Source: Nostoc sp. NMS9
Lineage (GTDB): Bacteria > Cyanobacteriota > Cyanobacteriia > Cyanobacteriales > Nostocaceae
Assembly (NCBI RefSeq): GCF_017114995.1
Contig: NZ_JABXKL010000066.1
Location: 62,001-126,000 of the forward strand
Length of the DNA stretch: 64,000 nt
Direction of reading: 5' to 3'
The position numbers were made by a program, and so were the translations under genes. Below, in pieces: positions 28,600-36,025 of the stretch; the first letter of the stretch is position 1, and every line of letters begins with the position of its first letter. The notes beneath the pieces were generated by a model. The model did no database searches, was not told where the DNA came from, and worked only from the letters and a program-made list of their open reading frames with translations.

Positions 28600-29421
28600 C
28601 TAGTGCTTCCAAGCGACTAAAATTGTAGCTTTGAGTTCTTCTGTAAAATGTCCAGACGGCTCAACTGCTAGTAGCGCTTCTCTAAGATCCTTTTCAAATG
28701 CTGGGGCGTTATCGCCATAGAAAATTTTCAGAGAGAAGGCTGTAGTGTATAAATAGCCGAGATAACTATCGATAGTCCAAGATTTTTCAAATGGCACTTC
28801 ATAGGTTTCTTGACGAACAAAAGCCGAATTGCCAATGACAACTTCATGGGGAGGATCGACTGGTTTACGAGTGCCTTGTCCTCGTTGTCCAGTTCGGCGC
28901 TCTTCACCTAACCATTTCTTTACTACTCCAACGGCAGCTTGTTTCCAAGGTAGATTACTTTCCCAAGGGTTATCACCAGTCTGAAGCAGTGCTAATCCCC
29001 CATCATCAGTAAGCAATTCATAGAGGCGTTCAAGCACTAGTTCGCGTTCCATCCAGTGGAAGGCTCTACCAATAGTGGTTAACTTAAATTTCCCTAAACT
29101 AGAGTCAATTAACTCGGCTCCTTGTTCTAACCAAGTAATATTATTTGCTCCGACTGCTGCTGCTTGCCGTTTGGCTTCTGCAATCATTTCTGGATCGGGA
29201 TCGATCGCAACCACTTCTTCAAATTTATTGCGCAGAGGAATTGAAATTAATCCTGGGCCAGTACCCAAATCAAGGAGTCGTCCTTGACCATTGAGATTAA
29301 ATATTTCGGCTAGTTTATCGAATACAACAGGTGGGTATTTGGTTCTATATTGAGCGTAGCCCTCAGCAGCTCCCTCAAATAAACTTGGGTCGTAGGTAGG
29401 AAGTGTTTTTAGTTGAGTCAT
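28600..29421 (-). CDS. Class I SAM-dependent methyltransferase
   Basis: A 273-residue cytosolic methyltransferase. I placed the start at 29421 (MTQLKTLPTYD) because the longer frame to 29754 crosses low-complexity spacer (ATGCCC-type runs) and overlaps the previous gene. The SAM-binding motif I is LLDLGTGPGL, followed by the acidic motif II residue in VVAIDPDPEM, with ITWLEQGAELID and FHWMERE further on. The family methylates small molecules or quinone precursors; the substrate is unclear. Its position after the DszC-like gene suggests a role in processing an organosulfur compound, which is inference only. Confidence 0.82.
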   Translation of the reverse strand: MTQLKTLPTYDPSLFEGAAEGYAQYRTKYPPVVFDKLAEIFNLNGQGRLLDLGTGPGLISIPLRNKFEEVVAIDPDPEMIAEAKRQAAAVGANNITWLEQGAELIDSSLGKFKLTTIGRAFHWMERELVLERLYELLTDDGGLALLQTGDNPWESNLPWKQAAVGVVKKWLGEERRTGQRGQGTRKPVDPPHEVVIGNSAFVRQETYEVPFEKSWTIDSYLGYLYTTAFSLKIFYGDNAPAFEKDLREALLAVEPSGHFTEELKATILVAWKH

Positions 29422-29590
29422 ATCAATTTTGGATTTTGAGATTTTGTGGAAAGTCTGAGCGCCGACTTCTCGCTGAGTGAAGGGAATGGGGAGATAAAGG
29501 AGACAAGGTGATAAGGGGGAATTATTGAACAAATCTCTTCCCAATGCCCAATGCCCTATGCCCCATTCCCAATGCCTCATTTCCAATGCC

Positions 29591-30772
29591 CTAAGAATAT
29601 TGCGTGATAACGGGTAGCTGTTCGTTAAGTACCCAATCGCCGATCGCTCGCAATTTGTAGTCCACAGGATCGTGGAGGGTAAATGTTCGCAAATCCCGCC
29701 AGTAACGGTCAAATCCATATTTGGTTGCTGTGGCACGAGTTCCGGTAACTTCAAAGATGCGGTTGGTAATATCTATACCTACGCGGGTGGCTAATGCTTT
29801 AGCTGCGGAAACTGCGATCGCTACTTCTCCCCTTTCCTCGTGGGTAAGCTCTGTATCCTTATTCCATGATGCTTGCACCTTCTCAGCTGCTTGGTCGGCT
29901 AGAGCGATCGCAGCTTGAATTTCAATCCAAAAGTCTCCGTAATGATGCAGAATATATGGGTCTTGAGTAGCACTATCTACTCCTGATGTAATCCACGGTT
30001 GAGTAGTAGTTTTAGTATATTCACGAGCAGCAGCGAAGGCTCCTTTAGTAATTCCCAAATAAACGTTAGTTTTTGTTAGCTGGGCAATAATACCAAGAAA
30101 AGTTGAGAAAGCACTATCGTGGGGATTTGGTGGCCCCAAAATCTCATCTTTCTCTACTAAGACATTATTAAATGTATAACTACCGCTATCAGTGCGACGT
30201 TGCCCAATATTATCCCAATCTTGATTAGAAACTAACCCTTCCCTGTCTTTGGGAATTATGAATATGAAGGGCAATTCTACGCCATCTTCCAAAGCGGAGA
30301 ATACCCGGTAATCGGCAACAGAAATACCTGTACCAAAGCTTTTCACACCATTAACCCGAAAATTCTCGCCTTCTGGGTTAATTTTTAGCCTAGTATCCTT
30401 TGTATTAATGGCATTTGCCCAAAATAAGTTATTTTTAGCAGTTTCTCTATAGTATTTTTCCTTTTGGGACCGCGTGCCGGAAACGTGACCCAAAGCCGTC
30501 AAATTGAGATGATTACCATACAACTGACCAATTGAACCATCTGCTTTTGATAGTTTTCTGACAATTTTTAAAGCATCAATCCAAGTTGCACCAATTCCAC
30601 CATATTGCTTAGGTACAATCAGTGGTAATAAGCCACTTTCACGCAGTTTATTAATTTCCTCTTCTGGAATTCCAGCTTTAGCATCCCGTTCAACTGCGGA
30701 TTGAGCTAGTTCCTTGGATAAAGAAGTTGCTAGGTCAATGTAATCCTTTGGTTTTGTGATATCTAGCACCAT
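29591..30772 (-). CDS. DszC/SfnB-like flavin-dependent monooxygenase (acyl-CoA dehydrogenase fold)
   Basis: A protein of 393 residues (395 if a TTG at 30778 is used; AAGGA lies 4 nt before that TTG and 10 nt before the ATG). It has the acyl-CoA dehydrogenase fold but lacks the usual catalytic glutamate context and resembles the sulfur-acquisition group (DszC, SfnB/SfnC) that uses reduced flavin and O2. Visible segments: PKQYGGIGATWIDALKIVR, GVKSFGTGISVADYRVF and a C-terminal R-D-L-R-T-F-T-L-H-D-P. Such enzymes oxidise dibenzothiophene, sulfones or alkyl sulfides. Clustering with methyltransferase, TauD and binding-protein genes supports a role in desulfurisation. Confidence 0.85.
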   Translation of the reverse strand: MVLDITKPKDYIDLATSLSKELAQSAVERDAKAGIPEEEINKLRESGLLPLIVPKQYGGIGATWIDALKIVRKLSKADGSIGQLYGNHLNLTALGHVSGTRSQKEKYYRETAKNNLFWANAINTKDTRLKINPEGENFRVNGVKSFGTGISVADYRVFSALEDGVELPFIFIIPKDREGLVSNQDWDNIGQRRTDSGSYTFNNVLVEKDEILGPPNPHDSAFSTFLGIIAQLTKTNVYLGITKGAFAAAREYTKTTTQPWITSGVDSATQDPYILHHYGDFWIEIQAAIALADQAAEKVQASWNKDTELTHEERGEVAIAVSAAKALATRVGIDITNRIFEVTGTRATATKYGFDRYWRDLRTFTLHDPVDYKLRAIGDWVLNEQLPVITQYS

Positions 30773-30789
30773 AATCAAATCATCCTTAT

Positions 30790-30817
30790 TAATTCGTAAT
30801 TCGTAATTCGTAATTCG
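30790..30817 (+). repeat. Heptanucleotide tandem repeat, TAATTCG x4
   Basis: Four head-to-tail TAATTCG units plus a partial fifth, immediately upstream of the DszC-like start codon. It is the same repeat class as those at 3242, 48054 and 56660. Confidence 0.9.
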
Positions 30818-30917
30818 TAATTAGGACAAAGACAATTAATACAACCAGTTTCTCATCTGTTCCTCTGTGAAAGTGAAACAAGACATACTTTCCTTAGACA
30901 CAGAATTTAGGAGAAAT

Positions 30918-30942
30918 GTAGAGTGGGCCTGGCCCACGCTAC
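30918..30942. repeat. Inverted repeat GTAGAGTGGGCC
   Basis: Near-perfect 12-bp arms GTAGAGTGGGCC and GGCCCACGCTAC with a single base between. It lies between the 3' end of the amidohydrolase gene at 31046 and the DszC-like start, so it may terminate the amidohydrolase transcript. Confidence 0.65.
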
Positions 30943-31045
30943 AAGTGAACAGAGGAAATGGAACATGGAACGTTGTAAAGATGGGCATTGGTCACATTGG
31001 GCATGGGGCATAGTAATTCTTTCCCTATTCCCCATTCCCCATTCC

Positions 31046-32524
31046 CTATTTCCCAGCTAGATATTCGTTTGCGGCTTTTTCAACACCTGTACCCTTGAAG
31101 AAGTCTTGATTGAGACTGGTGTACAACTCCAAAGGATGGATTGAGAGGAAGTAGCGGAGGTCTTCTTCGGTAATGATTTCGTGTTCTGCCATTGAGTAGG
31201 CGTTGGCAGTAACGGCGGTGATATCAGGCACATCCCAGTGACCGGAATCTGAACCCAAGAAGGCTTTAACGCGATCGCCAAAGGGATTAGCTGCGCGATT
31301 AAAGGCTTGGCTGACACGGGTATCGTCTGATTCAGTACCGAAGTAGAAGTGATTCAAGAAGCGATCGCGCACATCTTCTGGCTTCTCAATTCCCGCGAGT
31401 TCAAATTCGTCGAGTTCACCCGGATTTTCTGGAGCCAATAATTGATGGTGGAATCCTAAACCGTCACCAATTTTATCTAAGCGTCCATCTACCAGTTCGC
31501 CACCATAGCGGGCGTACAACTCTACTAATGCTTCCTTATCGATAATGGCAGGATTGTTATTTGACAACAAATGTTGTTTGTTGCGGGTTTCCCAATGCCA
31601 AATAATATCAGCATATAGACTAGCACCCCAAGCGGAACCACCTTCTAAAAAGGCAAACTTTAATTGTGGGAAGCGGCGGGTAACTCCACCAAAGAACAGC
31701 GATTTGCATAATGCTTCGGCTGCAAAGGCAAAGTGATTAATGTGATTGTACTGGGCGTTGGTGACAGAACGCTGAGTTGTCCAACCTTGGCTAGAAGCGT
31801 GAGTTGTGGGTACAACTTTCAGTTCTACGCACTTAGCCCAGAATGGATCGTAGTCATACTCGCTATCTAAGCCAAAGTTATCAATCCAAACCACTTCGTT
31901 AGCCACTTCTTTGCCATATTTCTCAAAGGCAGGAATTGGCCGACGAACGTAACCAGGGATTTGAATCGCTTTAAGTCCCAGAACATTCACCGCATATTCC
32001 AATTCTTCAATCCCTTCTTCGGGAGTGTGCAGGGGAATGGCGGCGATGGGTGTTAGGCGATCTCTATAAGGACGGAAAATATCAGCATGGTAGGTATTAA
32101 CTGCCCGACAAACAGCACGGCGCATTTCTTCGTTGCCGATATTCGGGGCCATTGTTGCCAAATTTGGGTACACAACGGCAAAGTCTGTACCTGCTTCTTC
32201 CAAACGCTCATGCAGCAACTTGGGTAAGCTAATGGTAGCCAAATTCAAAGTATTTTTTGTCGGACGACCCCACCAATTAGGGCGATTGGTACGATAAGCA
32301 AAACGTTCTTCCCAACTTTGCTTGTACCACTTAAAGCGGGAAGCTCCTGGTAAATTCTCTTTGAAACGTTCGACCAGTTCACTTCCACCAACTTGTTCTA
32401 AATAATCCAAGACTGCCGGTTCAAATTCCTGGGTATGTACATCGGTGTCAATGATTGGATAACCAAGTTTTTCCCGAATTTGAGCAGACCTGGTTTTTTG
32501 TGGGCGGTCTAAAGCGATCGTCAT
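31046..32524 (-). CDS. Amidohydrolase family protein (ACMSD-like), paralogue A
   Basis: A 492-residue protein with the metal-dependent amidohydrolase (Amidohydro_2) signature. The N-terminus has IIDTDVHTQEF, with DxH as a metal-binding motif, and the central segments AVYPNLATMAP, HADIFRPY and PTTHASSQGW include further histidines. Near the C-terminus DSGHWDVPD supplies an aspartate expected as metal ligand. ACMSD-type enzymes decarboxylate or hydrolyse small acids. Its position inside the organosulfur island and its twin next door suggest a role on a carbon skeleton left after desulfonation, which is inference. Confidence 0.82.
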   Translation of the reverse strand: MTIALDRPQKTRSAQIREKLGYPIIDTDVHTQEFEPAVLDYLEQVGGSELVERFKENLPGASRFKWYKQSWEERFAYRTNRPNWWGRPTKNTLNLATISLPKLLHERLEEAGTDFAVVYPNLATMAPNIGNEEMRRAVCRAVNTYHADIFRPYRDRLTPIAAIPLHTPEEGIEELEYAVNVLGLKAIQIPGYVRRPIPAFEKYGKEVANEVVWIDNFGLDSEYDYDPFWAKCVELKVVPTTHASSQGWTTQRSVTNAQYNHINHFAFAAEALCKSLFFGGVTRRFPQLKFAFLEGGSAWGASLYADIIWHWETRNKQHLLSNNNPAIIDKEALVELYARYGGELVDGRLDKIGDGLGFHHQLLAPENPGELDEFELAGIEKPEDVRDRFLNHFYFGTESDDTRVSQAFNRAANPFGDRVKAFLGSDSGHWDVPDITAVTANAYSMAEHEIITEEDLRYFLSIHPLELYTSLNQDFFKGTGVEKAANEYLAGK

Positions 32525-32584
32525 GATATTTTACCTAATTATTCAAATTGTTTCTGGGGATTGGCAAAGACGCAGAATCAATCC

Positions 32585-32615
32585 TTTGTAGAGACGGCGA
32601 TTTATCGCGTCTCTT
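32585..32615. repeat. GAGACG hairpin between twin amidohydrolases
   Basis: GTAGAGACGGCGAT and ATCGCGTCTCTT form an imperfect hairpin in the 77-bp gap between the two amidohydrolase genes, ending within the 3' end of the upstream gene. It is the same family as 28254-28279. Confidence 0.65.
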
Positions 32616-34089
32616 TCGCAGCCAAAAATTCATCTGCTGTTTTCTCGACAGCCGTACCTTTGAAGAAGTCACGATTGAGGCTGGTGTACAACTCTAAGGG
32701 ATGAATTGACAGGAAATATTGCAAATCTTCTTCGCTGATAATCTTGCGTTCTACCATTGAATAGGTATTAGCTGCGATCGCAGTAATATCAGGTACATCC
32801 CAGTGACCAGAATCGGAACCCAAGAAGGCTTTAACACGATCGCCATAGGGATTAGCTTTACGGTTAAAGGCTTGAGCTACACGGGTATCATCTGATTCTG
32901 TCCCGAAGTAGAAGTGATTCAAGAAGCGATCGCGGATATCCTCTGGTTTGGTTACTCCTGCAACGGCGAATTCATCTAAATCACCTGGTTCTAAGGGAGA
33001 TATTAAGTCAGCGTGGAAACCTAAACCACTGCCTAGTTGATCTAAACGACCATGTACTAGTTCACCACCATAGCGGGTATAGAATTCTCGCAGTTCTTCA
33101 TAATTAACATTGGCGGGATTGTTATTTTCCACCAAATGGTCTTTATTCCGAGTATCCCAGTGCCAAATCAAATCGGTGTACAAACTAGCACCCCAAGCTG
33201 AACCTCCTTCTAAGAAAGCAAACTTGAGTGTGGGGAAGCGGTGAGTTACACCACCAAAGAATAAAGATTTACATAATGCTTCCGCAGCCGATGCAAAATG
33301 ACCAATATGGTTGTATTGGTAATTGCTAATGGAACGCCGATTTATCCAGCCCATACCGGAAGAGTGGGTGGTGGGTACAACTTTCAGTTCTACGCATTTC
33401 GCCCAGAAGGGATCGTAATCATATTTACTATCCAAGCCAAAGGTATCAATCCAAATGGCTTCGTTGGCTACTTCTTCGGCATATTTCTCGAAGGCGGGAA
33501 TCGGGCGGCGGATATGTCCGGGGATTTGAATTGCTTTGAGTCCCAGCACTTTCACCGCATATTCCAACTCTGCGATTGCCTCTTCAGGCGTATTCATGGG
33601 AATAGCAGCAATGGGCGTTAAGCGATCGCTATAAGGACGGAAAATATCAGCATGGTAAGTGTTAGCTGTACGGCAAACAGCCCGCCGCATCTCTTCATTG
33701 CCGATGTGTGGTGCCATCGTTGCCAAGTTAGGGTACACAACAGCAAAGTCTGTACCAGCTTCTTGTAAGCGTTCGTGCAGCAACTTTGGCAAACTAACGG
33801 TGGCTAAATTTAGGGGATCATTGGTGGGACGAGTCCAGAAGGGAGGGCGGGCGGTGCGGTTAGCACGGCGTTCATCCCAAGATTGCTTAAACCATTTAGA
33901 GCGAGATGCACCGGGTAAGTGTTCTTGAAAACGTTCTGCGATCGCAGTTCCAGCAACTTGCTCTAAATAGTCCAAGAATGCTGGGGGAAATTCTTGGGTA
34001 TGTACATCAGTATCAATGATCGGATAACCCAGTTTTTCCCGAATTTGAGCAGACTTGGTTTTCTGTGGACGGTCTAGTGCAATAGTCAT
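32602..34089 (-). CDS. Amidohydrolase family protein (ACMSD-like), paralogue B
   Basis: A 495-residue twin of the gene at 31046, starting at the ATG at 34089 (MTIALDRPQKTKS, the same opening as its paralogue). The longer frame to 34158 enters a MITE-like element and is not used. The two proteins can be aligned end to end with the metal motifs conserved (IIDTDVHTQEF, PTTHSSGMGW, DSGHWDVPD). Differences concentrate at about residues 35-75 and 310-340. The pair arose by tandem duplication and presumably forms one transcript. Confidence 0.82.
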   Translation of the reverse strand: MTIALDRPQKTKSAQIREKLGYPIIDTDVHTQEFPPAFLDYLEQVAGTAIAERFQEHLPGASRSKWFKQSWDERRANRTARPPFWTRPTNDPLNLATVSLPKLLHERLQEAGTDFAVVYPNLATMAPHIGNEEMRRAVCRTANTYHADIFRPYSDRLTPIAAIPMNTPEEAIAELEYAVKVLGLKAIQIPGHIRRPIPAFEKYAEEVANEAIWIDTFGLDSKYDYDPFWAKCVELKVVPTTHSSGMGWINRRSISNYQYNHIGHFASAAEALCKSLFFGGVTHRFPTLKFAFLEGGSAWGASLYTDLIWHWDTRNKDHLVENNNPANVNYEELREFYTRYGGELVHGRLDQLGSGLGFHADLISPLEPGDLDEFAVAGVTKPEDIRDRFLNHFYFGTESDDTRVAQAFNRKANPYGDRVKAFLGSDSGHWDVPDITAIAANTYSMVERKIISEEDLQYFLSIHPLELYTSLNRDFFKGTAVEKTADEFLAAKETR

Positions 34090-34145
34090 GGCGATTTTAC
34101 ATGAATTTTCAAATGGATTAGTCAAGAGGAAAGCAGAAAGTTTAC

Positions 34146-34226
34146 AGGACTTACGCAAAATAATGAAAAAACGAACCGCAAAGGCGCAAAGGAATCAGAG
34201 TTTTAGAGAGTTATTGCGTAAGTCCT
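34146..34226. mobile_element. MITE-like element with 13-bp terminal inverted repeats
   Basis: An 81-bp segment bounded by AGGACTTACGCAA and its exact complement TTGCGTAAGTCCT. The interior is short and non-coding, with AACCGCAAAGGCGCAAAGG. Elements with this end are widespread in Nostoc-type genomes; no transposase is encoded. It lies 57 bp upstream of the amidohydrolase start. Confidence 0.8.
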
Positions 34227-34234
34227 AAGTTTAT

Positions 34235-34528
34235 AAGCCTGGAAGTTGAGCCTTTGAGCTTGGAAGTTGAGCCTTTGAGCTTGGAAGTTGAGCCTTTGAG
34301 CTTGGAAGTTGCACCTTTGAGCTTGGAAGTTGCACCTTTGAGCTTGGAAGTTGAGCCTTTGAGCTTGGAAGTTGCACCTTTGAGCTTGGAAGTTGCACCT
34401 TTGAGCTTGGAAGTTGAGCCTTTGAGCTTGGAAGTTGCACCTTTGAGCTTGGAAGTTGAGCTTTTGAGCTTGGAAGTTGAGCTTTTGAGCTTGGAGGTTG
34501 CACCTTTGAGCTTGGAAGTTGAGCTTTT
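34235..34528. repeat. 21-bp tandem repeat (minisatellite), about 14 units
   Basis: Units of the form TTTGAGCTTGGAAGTTGAGCC run head to tail. Two variants alternate at one position (GAG versus GCA), and late units carry CTT for CCT. Because 21 is divisible by three, several frames stay open (SKLKGAT on the minus strand, LSLEVEP on the plus strand), producing long spurious ORFs. The block is followed by a C-rich run (ACTCCCC x3-4) near 34594-34627. Confidence 0.92.
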
Positions 34529-34626
34529 GAAAAACTTAATTACAGAAATTTGTTTTTCTTGCTCAGAAAAGTTACTGATTTCTGCCTCCTCATCTCCCCC
34601 ACTCCCCACTCCCCACTCCCCACTCC

Positions 34627-35676
34627 CTATTTTTCTTCAGCAACCCAATCTGTTAATTTAAAGTCCGACTTTGCTAAACCCTGCGAGACTAAAAATTTCT
34701 TTGTCCCTTCTAAAAGTTTCACTCCCTCGGCTGGTAATGGTTCTTCTGATACCTGTTTGAGCGGGAATGATACTTTAATGATATTGATGGGATATTTAGT
34801 AGTTTGAGCGTGGTACTGATAATATTCTTCAGAATTAGCTTTTAAATTCTTAGCTGCTTCTGTGAGAATTGCATTAAATTTCTGTGGGAAATCAGGCTGT
34901 TTTGCCAGAAAGCTTTCGGTTGCGACAACTAATGATGTCCCTGACAAACCCTGATGATTTGCCGAAGAATCAATCACTGGAAACCCTTGTGATTTCAGAA
35001 AAGGCCCCAGATCGCTTGAAGTTGCATAAGCTGCTACATCACCACGTTCTAAAGCTGCTTTTGCCTCAGTAGTCATCAAGTGGACAACTTTTACATCTTT
35101 GGCAATTTTAGCTTCGGCTAATAGACCCAGCAGGTATCGATGCATATAAGAACCTTTTTGGGTAGCTATTTTCTGACCCTTAAGTTCAGCAAGCGATCGC
35201 GCACCATGCTTTTTCGCCACTAACCAAGCGGTTGTATTAAATTGACTGATCCGCAGCAGTCGGGTTTCTTGACCCCTTGCTCTCAAAACTATGGCTGGTG
35301 TATCGCCTAAAGAACCAACATCTAATTGTCCTGCAACAAGCGCCTCATTGAGATCCGGCCCGTTAGGAAATCTTGCAAAAGTAATGTTTTTAAATCCTGT
35401 TTTTTGCAACTCACGCTCTAAAATTCCCTTTTTCTTTGCCCAACCAAGTGCCCCTGTCGGTTCTGAACTACCTACATAACCTATTCGTAGGGTAGAAATG
35501 TTATTGGAAGCAACAGTGTTATTGACATTAACAGCCTCAATGGATTGAGCAGATTTATTTTCGCCTTGGCTACATCCTGTAGTTAGTAGCAATAGAACAC
35601 AAGCCACCGAAGTTAATAATCTTGAAGTAAATTTATTTTTACTGATATAACTTGTTTCTACTAATAACAACAGCAT
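34627..35676 (-). CDS. SsuA/TauA-like substrate-binding lipoprotein
   Basis: A 349-residue binding protein with a lipoprotein signal (SVACVLLLLTTGC). Typical segments are STLRIGYVGSSEPTGALGWAKKKG, FPNGPDLNEALVAGQLDVGSLGDTP, ARSLAELKGQKIATQKGS and A-T-S-S-D-L-G-P. It is the sixth complete family member in the island and the most divergent at the N-terminus. It is 19 bp downstream of the ferredoxin gene at 35696, so it is in one operon with the flavoprotein and ferredoxin, which couples ligand uptake to a redox step. Confidence 0.87.
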   Translation of the reverse strand: MLLLLVETSYISKNKFTSRLLTSVACVLLLLTTGCSQGENKSAQSIEAVNVNNTVASNNISTLRIGYVGSSEPTGALGWAKKKGILERELQKTGFKNITFARFPNGPDLNEALVAGQLDVGSLGDTPAIVLRARGQETRLLRISQFNTTAWLVAKKHGARSLAELKGQKIATQKGSYMHRYLLGLLAEAKIAKDVKVVHLMTTEAKAALERGDVAAYATSSDLGPFLKSQGFPVIDSSANHQGLSGTSLVVATESFLAKQPDFPQKFNAILTEAAKNLKANSEEYYQYHAQTTKYPINIIKVSFPLKQVSEEPLPAEGVKLLEGTKKFLVSQGLAKSDFKLTDWVAEEK

Positions 35677-35695
35677 GACTATTTTCTCCGCTGCA

Positions 35696-36025
35696 CTATT
35701 TCATCTGCTTCAAAATTTGGAATGTTTGATCCGTTTTGGCTGTTGAAGTGCGTTTATTTCCCCAACCAACCTTTTCACGATAACTACCCAGTAGCCCAAC
35801 TTCTGCCAATTCTGCCTCGTTGACTGAAGTCGTCACATCGCTTTCTGGTGCCACATAAAGAGCATCAACTGGACAATACAATTCGCACATATAACAGGTT
35901 TGGCAGTCACTCTGTCGGGCAATGGTTGGCGGCGCATCAGGTACGCGGTCAAACACGTTGGTTGGACAAATATTCACGCAGATATTACATTCTATGCACC
36001 GCGACTCGCTAACCAACTCAATCAC
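35696..36025 (-). CDS. Two-cluster [4Fe-4S] ferredoxin (AprB-like)
   Basis: A 109-residue ferredoxin with two complete 4Fe-4S motifs, CIECNICVNICP near the N-terminus and CQTCYMCELYCP about 25 residues later, then a C-terminal extension of about 50 residues. The start is GTG at 36025, overlapping the TGA of the flavoprotein gene as GTGA, with AGGGG upstream, which indicates translational coupling. The arrangement flavoprotein then ferredoxin recalls adenylylsulfate reductase AprA/AprB, the ferredoxin feeding electrons to the FAD subunit. It is smaller than typical AprB. Confidence 0.9.
   Translation of the reverse strand: MIELVSESRCIECNICVNICPTNVFDRVPDAPPTIARQSDCQTCYMCELYCPVDALYVAPESDVTTSVNEAELAEVGLLGSYREKVGWGNKRTSTAKTDQTFQILKQMK

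Noticed and set aside
28361-28612. 83-residue minus-strand ORF after the methyltransferase
   Set aside because: It overlaps the methyltransferase 3' end, has no ribosome-binding site and crosses a hairpin; nothing in it is recognisable.
29422-29754. N-terminal extension of the methyltransferase
   Set aside because: It is made of low-complexity spacer (ATGCCC-like repeats) and overlaps the DszC-like gene; the natural start is at 29421.
34235-34528. Possible CRISPR array
   Set aside because: The units are contiguous with no unique spacers, so it is a minisatellite.
34211-34661. Repetitive ORFs encoding SKLKGAT or LSLEVEP units
   Set aside because: They come from a 21-bp tandem repeat that leaves several frames open on both strands; no start site or partner supports translation.
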